Positions 45,889-58,700 of a stretch of 64,000 nucleotides of DNA are shown here, one piece after another. The translations under genes were made by a program, and so were the position numbers. The first letter of the stretch is position 1, and each line of letters opens with the position of its first letter. Below the pieces are notes generated by a model. The model did no database searches. It saw only the letters and a list, made by a program, of their open reading frames with translations, and was not told the origin of the DNA. Source of the DNA: Bursaphelenchus xylophilus (taxonomy: Eukaryota; Nematoda; Chromadorea; Rhabditida; Aphelenchoididae); assembly GCA_904066235.2 (NCBI GenBank), contig CAJFCV020000004.1, forward strand, positions 124,001 through 188,000, written 5' to 3'.

Positions 45889-46040
45889 ATTTTTTTTCGG
45901 CCATAGTAAGACTTTGTTATCAATTCAAAAAGCTATCATGGTTTTCCCTAGTTAGAGAGGGAAGCATTTTGCCACATTTTTGATACTTCGTGTATGCAAA
46001 ATGGTACGTGTTTTGCCACTGGATCAGGTCCCCCCACTTC

Positions 46041-47028
46041 ATGTCGCGAGAATTTTCGGGAAATCTGAGCATGGCACTTCTCCGATGACTTCCTTTTTCA
46101 GTTTTTTATATTATAATTTTCCGTTCATGGCCTTCTTTCACCCCAAAGTACCCTTTCACATTGCCTATAAATACGCGACCATCCTCCATCCAAACGCGCC
46201 ATCACAAATTTGCTCTCCATTCAAAACTCTTTTCAACACTACAACAAGTTTGTCAAGTCCAAAAAAAAATCTTCCGCATTTCCGCGGCCCTCAATTACCG
46301 TCGCCACAATAATGAGCTCTCTGTCTCCGAATTAGCGCCCGGGCCGCGGGCGCGGAATGCAAGTCAGGGGAAAAGCGCGGCCGCCTCTTACCGGCCCTCT
46401 TTTACCGCCACACGAAAAATTAGGTAAAACGGGGGGCTCATATCAGAGAAAGGGCCCGTTGTTTTGTGCCCGCAGGGCCCAAAGTGGGGAAAGAATGCGC
46501 CCTGTTGTGCGCGTTTTTTAATTATTGCCATAAGCCGCCTCAGCCGGGCCCGATTGCTTCCGTTTTCAGTGACTTCCCGCAGGTTTTTGGGCCGCTACAA
46601 TGGTGGTCCGGGATTTTTTACCCGTTCAGCGGTAATTATCGAGAACTTGTTGAAGTCGAGGAGAAAGTTTCAGCGGGTTTTGCCCTTTGTTGAGCGTAGA
46701 ATAAAGAGAATCCATTTTCAGTACCATATAGAGACATCTTTCGGGGTTTCATATTTTTAATGGGGGGTTTTAAATAGAAGATCTTTAGGTTTGCTGAACA
46801 AATTTTCAAATTTTGATCGCCTATTCTTGGCGTCGTTCCATAACTATTATCAACAAGCCATGTCAAATATAATTTTTTTTGTTATACATTGACCCTTTTA
46901 CCACCTGTGCATGACGGTATCTCCCTCCCTTATAGCTGCGTCTGTTCATTTTTCTTCCTCGCTAAAGCATTGCTGATACTTGAAGGCATTGGCTTGCTGG
47001 CTGAAAATCTGTTTATAGTGTCTGTGGC
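46041..47028. other. Intergenic DNA with a GC-rich patch
   Basis: 46310-46600 is strongly GC-rich (GCGCCCGGGCCGCGGGCGCGG near 46336) within AT-rich DNA. Open frames of 75-110 codons overlap one another and show no domain. It could be a promoter-like or regulatory patch; nothing firmer is supported. Confidence 0.3.
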
Positions 47029-47471
47029 AGGCTTCCAAGTGCGACGCTCAGATGTTACGTAAATTTTGCACACACGTCGGGTATGGACTAAATATTAATT
47101 CCTGAAAGTCTTAGCTCGCGCTTTGCGGGCGCCGCCGAGATATCGAACGATTTTTGCCGCCGAGAGAGCACGCTAAACGTGGAGAGCAATCAGAGAGAAA
47201 AGCGCTTTTTGGCCATAACTTTGGCAGTTGCGTGCGGAAAAATTTGATTTTTTGTAGAAACATTATCCTTTACGGTAGAAATACGCATCAAACTTTTCGT
47301 GCCGAAATTCGACAAAAAGTCCTAAATTTTCGCCGACTTTCGATCTAAAAATCTCGGTTGTTTCTGCAAAGTGCGAGCTAGAAGCCTAGCATGTATCATA
47401 GATCTAAGTTAATCTAAAACTTTTCCAAGTTTCATCAAAATCCAAGCGTCCCGCTTCGAGCACTTTCCGTT
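47029..47471 (-). mobile_element. MITE family B copy, reverse orientation
   Basis: Starts GCTTCCAAGTGCGACGCTCAG; the consensus interior runs in reverse; ends ...AAGCGTCCCGCTTCGAGCACTTTCC. Terminal repeats are diverged but recognisable. Confidence 0.8.
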
Positions 47472-50400
47472 GTAAGTGTTAAGAGAAATTGAAGCAGAAA
47501 TCACTTTCTTTGTTTTCTTTAATTAAATTTATTGTACCCTCAAAATTTACGAGGACAGTACTTCCTTTGCGAAAGTATAAAAAATACCATTGAAAGGACT
47601 ATTTTCTATAGCAGAGTACTTCAAAACACCCTACATGTCATCATCTTTTTGCATCTAATCTACATTTCGCAGGGATTACCTTTGGCCAGTAATACTCCGA
47701 AAATAAAGTGTTATTATCATGTTTTTATAGTGGGCAAATAGGTCTGTCTACATCATCAACTTTTTTACAAAAATCTGTCTCATCTTTTAGTTGATTTAAA
47801 GGGGAAGTGTTCGAATAACGACGCTCAGATTTTGATGAAACTTCTCACAAATTTATATAAGCTTTCTGTAACAATTATTTTTCTGCGCAGAACTGGGAAA
47901 GATAAGGCCAAGAAGTCTTCCCATCAGATCGCTCTCCTCTTTTAAAAGAAATCTTATATTCGATAGGACTTGTTGATCGCTACGGAAACGATAGGAGAGA
48001 AGTCTGGACTTTGTAACGCAGTCAAATTTTCAAAAAAGGCATCCAATGTCTGCGCCGAAAAGTGGTCCGTCCGCCGAGACAAGAAAAAATTCTTCTCCAT
48101 GTCCAAAAACGGACGACTTCGAATTTAAAATACGACTGAAGATTTCGGCGCTTTGGTCATCTAAAACGTAGGGGGCTTGTTGCTGGATCATACAACTTGG
48201 ATAAATTTTGTGATTTCACAAGGAAAGTACTTTTATGGGGGCTCCTACTTTTTGACGGGACATATCTCAAAAAATCAGAAAAAATGTGCTGATCAAGAAC
48301 ATGTAAATCTTAGCTGCCCATTTTAGGTTCTTAGGGGTGAAACTGCCCAAAAACTGGCTTAATTTCCCTACAAAAGGCGCAGGCATTCGAAATGATAAAA
48401 AGCGCAGTCGGTCTCTTCCTTTGGAAGGGAGCGGTGTGGCCGAGTGGTTAGTGCCGTAGTCTGAGAATCAAGAGGGAGGACGCCGCACGGGTTCGATTTC
48501 CCTTTTGGGCCGAAACAACTTTTTTTGAAGTTGAAGGTCGGAAAAATAAATTTTTGTGCCAAGACTGATTTATTACGTCTTAAGGGGGTTGTACTACCTC
48601 AGCCCCAAACTTTGTATAGCTGCAAAGAGCACAAAGACAAATATAAGCAAAAATATTTTTTACAAAATTTCTTGAGCACCCTGTATTAGTGGGTACTTGA
48701 GACACATCCCAGGATTTTTTATTTTTCATTTTTTATATGCGTATCTTCAACGTCTCACAGCCAGCTCCAGCAGGCAAGAAAATGACCAGAAAGTAATAGC
48801 CGCCAAATATTTTTGGCGGCCTTTTTTTTGATATGCTTTTTCGGGTGCGCGTGGAGTTAGAGAGTGGGGCCCGCAGAAAGCCCGAGGCCAAAGCCGGGTG
48901 GCGAATTTTTGGCAGGGCGTTGAAATTAAAACCCCGAACACACAATTTCACGTACTTTGCGCGGTTATGCGTAAGTGCCGGCTGGAAGTTGAACTTTTGC
49001 AAAAAATATGACTTCCCTTTTTTCGATCTTTAATTTCTCCAAGGAATAGCTATGGGGTTGGAACTAACAATAAGATTTGGATAAAACTAGGGACGACTAG
49101 AATTTATGAGGTAATATATGACGATTTTAACTCATGCTTTGCAAAATAAACGGGATATTTAATTCGAAAATAAAAGAGATTTCATTTTTTTAGAATTTTT
49201 TGCATGAAAAGATTGACACAGCAATATTTTTTAATGCGATACAGACCTTTTCCACGATAAATCACCCTTTTCCGCTTAAAAACTTCAAAATATGTGGGAA
49301 AAACTTATACAGAGTGCCCCAAAACAATGGATGATTTTTCAATAGGTCCTTACACGAAAATTTTTAGGACAGGCCAAAAGATTTTTGTACCACAAAAATC
49401 TCCGCCCTTTTTTGTTTTAGTCTTTTCATTTTTGTGTTCCTATCGATTGAATAACATGCTCTAATTGAATGTCAAACAAAGGAACTCATTTCGCATAGTC
49501 GCCCGCAAACATTGTCGAATATCTCCACAGTCCTTGCAAAAGGGGGGCTAAAATTTTCAGAAATTGAAACATCACCTATACACAGCATTCGCTCCAAATT
49601 TAAAGAAATTCGATCAATTGTATCTCGAGATCTTTCGATTTCTCCTCCATAATTTTAGCAGTTTCAGTTCAGAAAGTTTTGATGACTTTTGTCGGCCTTT
49701 GTTGTTGCCGTACTAAAATCCCGCTTTGTTTTGATGCATGAAGCCGGTCGTTATGTCCGGCTTTATGAATTACGCTTGTTTACATGTGGGATGGCCAGAT
49801 GTTTACTGGCTGTTCAGATGACAAATTCAGCGTCTTCTTATTTTTCCTCTTGACTTTATTTGATTTATCCGACTCACTTTTTACCCTCTTCGAGGCCGGA
49901 GAGATTTCTTGCGGGGACTATTACAATATATTTTTCTCCTAATTATTCATTCCCTTTGGGAATTGTGACATTTCGTTTGGACGAAATGCCAAAATGGGCG
50001 GACGTCATTTTTGGTCTGTCTGGGGTTCTCTACGAAGGAAAAGTGTAGAGCTGCGTCACTTTTTGGGCAAAATGAACTTGCGGAATGAAAAAGGAGCATT
50101 CTATCAGTCTGTCGGGAAAATATTGAGCACAATGTCAAACTGCGATAAGCTATAGCGGTCCGATGAATGGATTGGCAATTAGCCAAAAAAAGAACGCGAA
50201 AAAACTTTGTCGGGGAAGAAATAGGAAATTTTGAGTACGTTATTTGAGAGTACTTGCGCACAGTGCGAAATGATGTCACCACTTTTTGGGCACATACAAC
50301 AAATTTCTTTTTTTAGCGCACATCTTCGCGGCCTTGAAATTGGTTAGCCAAAGGTTTGTACTTATTAACGGGCCCGCTGTCTCCATCCCTCTCCCTGCGG

Positions 50401-50754
50401 CAATTTATTCGCTTTTTGACGGGAGAAAATTCATTTTTCGCGAAAACGGAGTTAATTTTTCTTTCCGTGACACCCTTTCGTTTACTGCGCTGATGTCAGG
50501 TAAATCGTGTGGGTATTACGTTTCCACACGCAATCCGAAATTCCCCTTCCGAAATCGAGGCTTCGGAGCAATGGCTTGATTACTAATTAAGGCCAGCGGG
50601 GCAATTAACGAGCCCCCTGCGTCACATCCCTGCAATAGAATCGGGATTTTATAGCATTGGGCTTGGAGTGGGGAAAGTTTTTGGGCTCTTACGGTTTAGG
50701 AAATTGGCGAAAAAATACTTTTTTTGTTTTTTAAAATATGTTCCTTTCGCAAGG
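47472..50754. other. Intergenic DNA with repeat fragments, no supported gene
   Basis: 47800-47900 is a left fragment of MITE B (AGGGGAAGTGTTCGAATAACGACGCTCAG). 48430-48535 is tRNA-like (separate entry). 49700-50640 is moderately GC-rich with TTAATTAAGG-type motifs near 50590 but no coding evidence. Confidence 0.35.
48430..48535 (+). other. tRNA-like sequence followed by a T-run
   Basis: A-box TGGCCGAGTGG and B-box GGTTCGATTTC in tRNA-like spacing, with a TTTTTTT tail. The D-arm region GGCCGAGTGGTTAGTGCC looks like a Ser/Leu-class tRNA. The anticodon stem and T stem do not pair well, so a pseudogene or tRNA-derived repeat is more likely than a working gene. Confidence 0.35.
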
Positions 50755-51322
50755 AAGGTGCTCAATGTTTGACGCTCAGACTTTCTTTAAATTTTGCATA
50801 CGTATCGTGTGTAGGTCACACATCAAGTCCTGAAAATTTCAGCTCACGCTTTGCAGTGGCAGCCGAGAGATTCAACTGCCTTTGTGACCGAGAGAATACG
50901 TGGAAAGCGGAGGACGGCGAGAGAAAAGACGCTTTTCAGTCATATCTTTGTCAGTTTCGCGGGGAAAAAAATGATTTTCTGTGGAAATGTTACTCTTTAC
51001 GGTAGAAATAGGCACGAAACTTTTTCTACAATAACTCGCAAAAAAGTCATTTTCGCAAACTTTCTACCCAAAAAAATTCGCTTCTTTTTGCAAAACGCGA
51101 GCTATGATTTTCGCATTTTCTTACAAAGTCAGTCTAAATTTGTGCAGGGCATAAAATTTATTGTATCAAAAATTTTGCCGGCTTTCCAGTTATAAATCTC
51201 AACCGTTTTTTTTCGCGGGCAATAGAAGCCTTCGAAAAAATCATTCCAAATTTGTCGCAATTTCACTAAATCTGATCAAAAGTTTCAATAAATCTGAGCG
51301 TCGCACTTGCAGTACTTCCCCT
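50755..51322 (-). repeat. Diverged MITE family B copy
   Basis: GAAGGTGCTCAATGTTTGACGCTCAG at the left and CTGAGCGTCGCACTTGCAGTACTTCCCC at the right enclose a diverged, slightly expanded interior with GACCGAGAGAATACG and TTTACGGTAGAAATAGGC. Confidence 0.7.
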
Positions 51323-52390
51323 GTATGTTGAATGAGATATGAGCCTCCCAAAGATTGTTGAATATCTCGGCTGTCTCTGCAAAGCGCGATCTAGAATTTT
51401 CAGGAATTGGTATGTGGCCTGTGTCTAAAGTGGACGTGGCTGCGGGGGCAAATGTTGGTTATTTTTTGTTTTAAAAATTTATTATTCATTGCATAACAAA
51501 CAAATAATACTTACACTTCGTACTTACGGTCCGGTCGGCCACCCGGCTCGGCCCCAGATCCATGTCAAAATGGAGGCAAAATTTAAGGAAACTCTGAGCC
51601 GCTTACCCGCAGCACTTGGTTGACTACAAACTCTTGTTTTTGCAATACAAGTGCCTCATTCTCACTGATAATCCGTATGTTATGCTTACCGAGAACCGAT
51701 AATTTTACTTTTTCCTAGTTCTAATCGCCCCTTGTCTCCACTTTTTCTCCGGTTGTCTTTATAAATATAAAAAACTTCCTTTTTGCGTGGTTGACATACG
51801 ATTTCGATGCGAAATACGAAACCGCAATTAATTGGTGACTAAAATAAGGCTTTCCTAATAGGCCGGGAAACGGTGTCGAATTACCTTGGACGAAGCGTGG
51901 GCCAGGATTTTTCAATTTAAAGGTCGTTATTTTCATTTTTAACGGGGAGGGGGAGGATTCTCAGACTTGCTTAAAATTTTGCGTATATATTATGTCCAGG
52001 ACACATATCAATGCCTAAAAATCTTAGCTTGCGCTCTGCAGTCTGAGCCGAGATTTTCGACATTTTTTGCGGACGAGAGAGTACGTGGAGTGCGGAGAGC
52101 GGTCAGAGAAAAAATTGTTTTTTGATGCTGTCTGGCTGCAGAGCGATCGGAAAATCAGTTTTTTTTGGCCGTATCTTTATGGATTGTCCGCAGAAAATTT
52201 TTTTTGTAGAAACATTGAACTAGATCCACTAAAATGTAAAATTTTTATTGCCAAAATCAAAAAAAAATTTTTTTATCAACTTCTAAAAATTCACCTTGGT
52301 GCCCCCTTACCATATTTTCGAAAATTTTTTTTCTTTTTCCCAGTTTTTACCGCGCCTACTCTTCCCCAATTAACACTAATTTATCCATAA
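51323..52390. other. Intergenic DNA upstream of the large palindrome
   Basis: Contains a diverged family B copy at about 51950-52240 (GACGAGAGAGTACGTGGAG...GAGCGGTCAGAGAAAA). No gene is recognised. 52300-52390 is T-rich with CCCAG, and could be the intron or promoter DNA into which the palindromic element inserted. Confidence 0.35.
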
Positions 52391-55300
52391 TACAGTGCGC
52401 GCCAAAATGATAGAGCCACTCAGTTTTTCTGGATTTATTCTTTTATGGTTAGGTGGGCCAAGCCGGCATAATGCATATATGCAATTACATGATGGACCCA
52501 TACTATCACCACCATAACTTAGGACTAGCCATGGCGCCCAATCCAAAAAAATCAAAAAATTCGGACCTTCCCCCTCGGTCGACGCGTCAAAATGATAGAG
52601 CCACCGGATTTTTCTCCTCGGTGGTGGCAGGCGGGGATCTATTGGTACTGTAGTCTGTTAATATCACTACTGCTATTCATTGCTGATGTGAAAAGATTAC
52701 TGTAACTACCGGTCATACGGTAGCTTTTGGCAACTTTAGAAAATCTTCCAAGTTTTGGCTAAAACTGACCGGAAATAAATTTTGCGATGGTTGAATCCGG
52801 GTGGAAATACTTTCAAAAAGTATTAGAAGGGCTATATTTTCTAAAGGGAATCAATATCCGTCGGGATCGCATCGACCATAAACAGAGAATGATATTATAT
52901 TACTTTAGTAGATGGGCAGGTTCTATAATAATGTCAATTATGCCAATGAGGGAGCATGGAGGTAAAACCAAACTTCCTGCTAGACTGCAACACACGATGT
53001 AGAATATTTTCATTTAACCTGGAAAGGCTGTATGGTCTCGTACACCCTAGGAATAATACCACAAGAGAAGCAATTCTGGTTCTCTAGATGACTACGTCAA
53101 AGTTTCTCTGTAGTTGTTTATCATTACGTTATTATTGAGTTAATCATGCTGCGTTACGCACAAAAAGATGCGCACTAGTCGTTTCAAAGCCCGAAGCCAT
53201 CATATTCTGACGCTAGTAATGCCACCAAAATGTCGGTTATTCGGGTATAAGCTTGGTATACTTCATAATACCGTTAGCAATTTGAATAAAGGAATTATTA
53301 AATTTGGTCCTGTTATAGTAATCTATGGTCCTCGTACGATTGTACCGCAAGTTCTGGAGCCGCTTCTAAGACTCATACATAAACAATTGACATTAATTTA
53401 GAACCTACCCATCTATTAACCCTTTCCGGACGAGTCGGCACGTACTGGTAAAAATGAAAGAGGGTACCCTACTGAGTAACGGCATAATAGTGGTTCAGCC
53501 CATCGAAGCGTTATTTGGGACTTAGGACAAAAAATGTCCTAAAACATACCCCCATTTGACATATCACTTTTAAAATTTTTGTGACAAGCTGTAGGTCGGA
53601 AACTACCCCTAAATTAAAGTCGAGGAGTCCTAGTACTGTTACATCCAAGAACTGTCCGAATCGGACCACTATAGGATTTGTTATCGATTTTTGGAAATTG
53701 AAATTTTAATTTTGGTCAATTTTGGACCTAAAATCAAGTATATCTTCTGTCGACATCAACCATTTCGGTCCAAATGTAGTTTTTCCAAATCTATTTTGAT
53801 GCTAGCTTCTTCCTAGAATGTTTCCAGAAAAAACCTATGAGGCATATTTCGGTAAAACGCAAAAATGTTGAAAATGTAAAGGTTTCATCGTATAAAATGT
53901 CGTTGCAAGCCGAGAAGGGTCGGGCGCAGCTCGAATCGAGAAAATAATAATTTTTTCTTTGATAAATATTGTTTTAGTGTGAAACCAAATTAAAATCCAT
54001 GAAAATTGCCTGAAAACAGAGTAAAAATATAAAAATGACATTTAGGTAATGTTTGTGTGCTATTCCTGTCTGTATTTCGTGTTGAATCATCTTTTTGACA
54101 TTAAAATAATATTTATCAAAGAAAAAATTATTATTTTCTCGATTCGAGTTGCGCCCGACCCTTCTCGGCTTGCAACGACATTTTATACGATGAAACCTTT
54201 ACATTTTCAACATTTTTGCGTTTTACCGAAATATGCCTCATAGGTTTTTTCTGGAAACATTCTAGGAAGAAGCTAGCATCAAAATAGATTTGGAAAAACT
54301 ACATTTGGACCGAAATGGTTGATGTCGACAGAAGATATACTTGATTTTAGGTCCAAAATTGACCAAAATTAAAATTTCAATTTCCAAAAATCGATAACAA
54401 ATCCTATAGTGGTCCGATTCGGACAGTTCTTGGATGTAACAGTACTAGGACTCCTCGACTTTAATTTAGGGGTAGTTTCCGACCTACAGCTTGTCACAAA
54501 AATTTTAAAAGTGATATGTCAAATGGGGGTATGTTTTAGGACATTTTTTGTCCTAAGTCCCAAATAACGCTTCGATGGGCTGAACCACTATTATGCCGTT
54601 ACTCAGTAGGGTACCCTCTTTCATTTTTACCAGTACGTGCCGACTCGTCCGGAAAGGGTTAATAGATGGGTAGGTTCTAAATTAATGTCAATTGTTTATG
54701 TATGAGTCTTAGAAGCGGCTCCAGAACTTGCGGTACAATCGTACGAGGACCATAGATTACTATAACAGGACCAAATTTAATAATTCCTTTATTCAAATTG
54801 CTAACGGTATTATGAAGTATACCAAGCTTATACCCGAATAACCGACATTTTGGTGGCATTACTAGCGTCAGAATATGATGGCTTCGGGCTTTGAAACGAC
54901 TAGTGCGCATCTTTTTGTGCGTAACGCAGCATGATTAACTCAATAATAACGTAATGATAAACAACTACAGAGAAACTTTGACGTAGTCATCTAGAGAACC
55001 AGAATTGCTTCTCTTGTGGTATTATTCCTAGGGTGTACGAGACCATACAGCCTTTCCAGGTTAAATGAAAATATTCTACATCGTGTGTTGCAGTCTAGCA
55101 GGAAGTTTGGTTTTACCTCCATGCTCCCTCATTGGCATAATTGACATTATTATAGAACCTGCCCATCTACTAAAGTAATATAATATCATTCTCTGTTTAT
55201 GGTCGATGCGATCCCGACGGATATTGATTCCCTTTAGAAAATATAGCCCTTCTAATACTTTTTGAAAGTATTTCCACCCGGATTCAACCATCGCAAAATT

Positions 55301-55687
55301 TATTTCCGGTCAGTTTTAGCCAAAACTTGGAAGATTTTCTAAAGTTGCCAAAAGCTACCGTATGACCGGTAGTTACAGTAATCTTTTCACATCAGCAATG
55401 AATAGCAGTAGTGATATTAACAGACTACAGTACCAATAGATCCCCGCCTGCCACCACCGAGGAGAAAAATCCGGTGGCTCTATCATTTTGACGCGTCGAC
55501 CGAGGGGGAAGGTCCGAATTTTTTGATTTTTTTGGATTGGGCGCCATGGCTAGTCCTAAGTTATGGTGGTGATAGTATGGGTCCATCATGTAATTGCATA
55601 TATGCATTATGCCGGCTTGGCCCACCTAACCATAAAAGAATAAATCCAGAAAAACTGAGTGGCTCTATCATTTTGGCGCGCACTGTA
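52391..55687. mobile_element. 3.3-kb palindromic Tc1/Tc3-like element
   Basis: Element 52393-55685, flanked by TA on both sides; ends CAGTGCGCGCCAAAATGATA and its complement. Positions that pair sum to 108078 from the outer tips to near the centre (for example 53931-53940 pairs with 54138-54147). The arms, about 1.55 kb each, thus have no net length difference; I noticed one mismatch, at AGCT/AGTT. The unpaired centre is about 100-130 bp (around 53975-54105). Each arm holds two copies of CAAAATGATAGAGCCAC 185 bp apart (52403-52419 and 52588-52604, mirrored at 55659-55675 and 55474-55490), like the paired transposase sites of Tc3-type elements. Open frames of 66-77 codons are mirrored in both arms. 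None shows a DDE/D transposase motif I can recognise. Confidence 0.9.
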
Positions 55688-55745
55688 TGACACATGTGAC
55701 ACTTCAGGCGACCCCAACGACGATCTTGCCAAAATTTACACGACC

Positions 55746-58700
55746 ATGTTCCGCGGCGGTAGCAAAAGTCGGGCCAAGTCGCCGAAGCCGCCGGAGAAGA
55801 AGAAAAGTGTGGCCAAGAAGGCGTCCAGCAGCTCGGCGCCGGCCGAGAACGGCGTCGCAGCGCCGGAAGTGGAGCTGCGCTCGCATCATTTCGCGTTCGT
55901 TTTCCCGAGCTTCGAAGGTGAGGTTGTTGACTGCAATTTTGGTCGATTTGTGTCGGAAAAAAAAAATGATTTTTCAAAAAAATTTTTTTTTTTGAAATTC
56001 GAACTAAAAATCTCAGGCTTGATTAAGCATGAGGTGTATAGTAATTGTACGAAAAATCAACTTTTTCCAAGAGGTTTTTCAAAAGTTATCGGCAAAAAGC
56101 TTTTTTGTCATCATTTTTCATGATGAATTGCGTATAACTTGGGAACTAATGGAGTAAAATTCAAAAAAGTTAAAGTTTCGAAATACGAAGGACCTCTACT
56201 TTATGGGCGTATTACATTTTATCGCATAATCACCTCAGGTTTTTTTAAATCGATGTTTTTCCAAGTCAGTCCAACGATTTTCTTAATTTGGAGCAACCTC
56301 CGTAAATATGATGTTTGCAGATTGCCGGAGGGCTTTTGAAGACAAAATTTTTACATCCCAAAAAATAGAATCACTGTGAAGTCCGCAAATGTAATTTGTG
56401 CGACTTTCGCTTCGTTATTTCAAAAATTACAGAGAAAATAAAAAAAACTTGAACTTTTCCAGAATTCCCCCTCGAATTCGATGTAATTCGCGCCGTAATC
56501 AACGACATGCAGCAGTATTTATTCGAATATGATATGGATCTGGAGTGCTCGACCTTTATTTCCGAAAGCTCGCATCAAATGGCCGAGTATTCGCATCTTC
56601 TCGGGCTGTTGAAGGAGCCTCGAACCACCGTCGTTGTAGGCGATATTCTCTGCGAAAATATTTTTTAGTGTTTTATCGGCGACAAGTACGGCGATCCGCA
56701 GATGCCGTTGGAGATCGACAACGCCGAGTTTGGGTGCTTGCGGACGGCGGCGGTGGAGGCTTGTAAAGGTAGGCGCGGTTGCGTCCCGATTCCCTCAACT
56801 CTCACTGGCGAAGAGGCCACACAACCGGGGGAGGCCTCAGGCTCCAAAAACTAAGAGGCCCCCAAAAAGACGAAGAGGCCCGCTTTTCCAAAAAAAATTG
56901 TAAATTGAAAAAATTGGGGTGACATGTTATACGACGCATTTTTTTTGTATTTTAATTTGCCAAGACCCCCACTGGCGAAAAGGCCCCCAAAAAGGCAAAG
57001 AGGCCCTCTTTTTTTCAAGAAAAATTGTTGATAAAAAAAATTGGGGTGACATGTTATACGATGCAATTTTTTTGTATTTTTATTTTTCCCAAAACCCTCA
57101 CTGGCGAAGAGGCCCCCTAAAAGGCGAAGAGGCCCTCTTTTTTCAAGAAAAATTGAAAAATTGCTGATTGAAAAAATAAGGGTGACATGTTATACGATGC
57201 AATTTTTTGCATTTATATTTTCCCCAAAACCCTCACTGGCGAAGAAGCCCCCAAAAAGGCGAAGAGGCCCGCTTTTTTCAAGAAAAATTGTTGATTGCAA
57301 ATATAGGGGTGACATGTTATACGATGCAAATTTTTTTTGTATTTTTATTTTTCCCAAGACCCCCACTGGCGAAAAGGTCCCCAAAAAGGCGCAAAGGCCT
57401 TCTTTTTTCAAGAAAAATTGTTGATTGAAAAAATAGGGGTGACATGTTATATGATGAAATTTTTTTTTGTATTTATATTTTCGTTTTGGGGGCCTTTTCA
57501 TTGCGGGGCCTCTTCGGTCCCAACCCACAAAACTTTTCCTCACTTTAGACGCCAAACTTTTGGAGCAGTACTACGTCCAAAGCAAGCCGTCCAGTTCGTA
57601 TTTTCTGAATGTGCGTCAACCTCGAGCCGAGATGGACAAACTGGCGGCGGTCGTGCGAAAGGCGTCGCAGCGCGCTCTTGAAGACGGCACTCTGGTATCG
57701 GGGAATGGCGAGAAGTCGATGGGACTGCAGTTCCAGACCAGTTTCATCGACAAGGTTGCGCAGAAAGTCATGGAGGACCCAAGTCGGCATCTTTTTGTTC
57801 TACGTCGCTTCAAAGGTAAATTGTCTTGTTTTGGGAATTGAAAGAAAAATTTGAGCAGTTTGAAGTGAATCTGACCGGTCAATTTTTTGCATTTGACCAA
57901 TTTTACCGGTCAGGTTTGAATTTTAGTAGTCTGAAATTTTTGTGCTACATGTACTACATGTAGCTACAAATAATTTTGCCAATGATCTTGGTCGTCGGTT
58001 TGGGCAAATTGCCGGTCAGATTGGGCAAATTGCCGGTCAGATTGGACAACTTGACCGGCCAAATGGGGTAACATGACTTTTTGAATGAGTGATTTTTCAA
58101 TTTGATCGGTCAGATTGGGCAAATTGCCGGTCAGATTTGGCAACTTCGCTAGTCAAATTGGGCATCTTGACCGGTCAAATGAGGTAACATGACTTTTTGA
58201 ATGAGAGATTTTTCAATTTGATCGGTCAGATTGGGCAAATTTCCTGACAGATTGGGCAAATTTCCGGTCAAATTGGGCAACTTGACCAGTCAAATTGGGC
58301 ATCTTGACTTGTTCAAATGAGTGATTTTTCGGTTTGACCGGTTAAGTTGGGCAACTTGACCGATCAAATTTTATATTAGCGGTCCAAAAATGTTCAAAAA
58401 TTTCTCATTTGGTCACATTGGGAAACTTGTCCAATCTGACCGGTCATATTTTTATTTGACCGCTCTTACCGGAACTTCAGTTCCTCAAAACACTTGGTTT
58501 GCAATGGTTAATTTTTCCTCCATTACAGATCTGGAAGCCAAATCCGCCGACAATATTTGGAAAGATTATGATGTGCCGCGATTCGAGAAAGTGACAAATT
58601 TAAAAAACAAAATTGCCGAAAAATTGCCCAAAGAAGCCTACATATCACACGTGCTGAACACGAAAATGACCGATCCCAGCCGTTGGTTGACCGGCAAGGA

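Larger units (their letters stand above)
45385..46040. mobile_element. Disrupted MITE A with a second MITE A and unique DNA inside
   Basis: The left half of a family A element (TA|CAGTGGGGGTCATGATCC to CTCCAACTA, 45385-45474) and a right half (TAGTTAGAGAGGGAAGC to GGTCCCCCC, 45951-46037) flank about 475 bp. That interior holds a whole second copy (45645-45888) and 170 bp of unique sequence (45475-45644). Confidence 0.65.

Noticed and set aside
49947..50282. 111-codon minus-strand open frame
   Set aside because: No domain or conserved pattern and no splice-linked exons.
52453..55625. Mirrored open frames of 66-77 codons in the palindrome as transposase genes
   Set aside because: No DDE/D motif, helix-turn-helix or Tc1-family wording recognised; they are short and simply duplicated by the palindrome.
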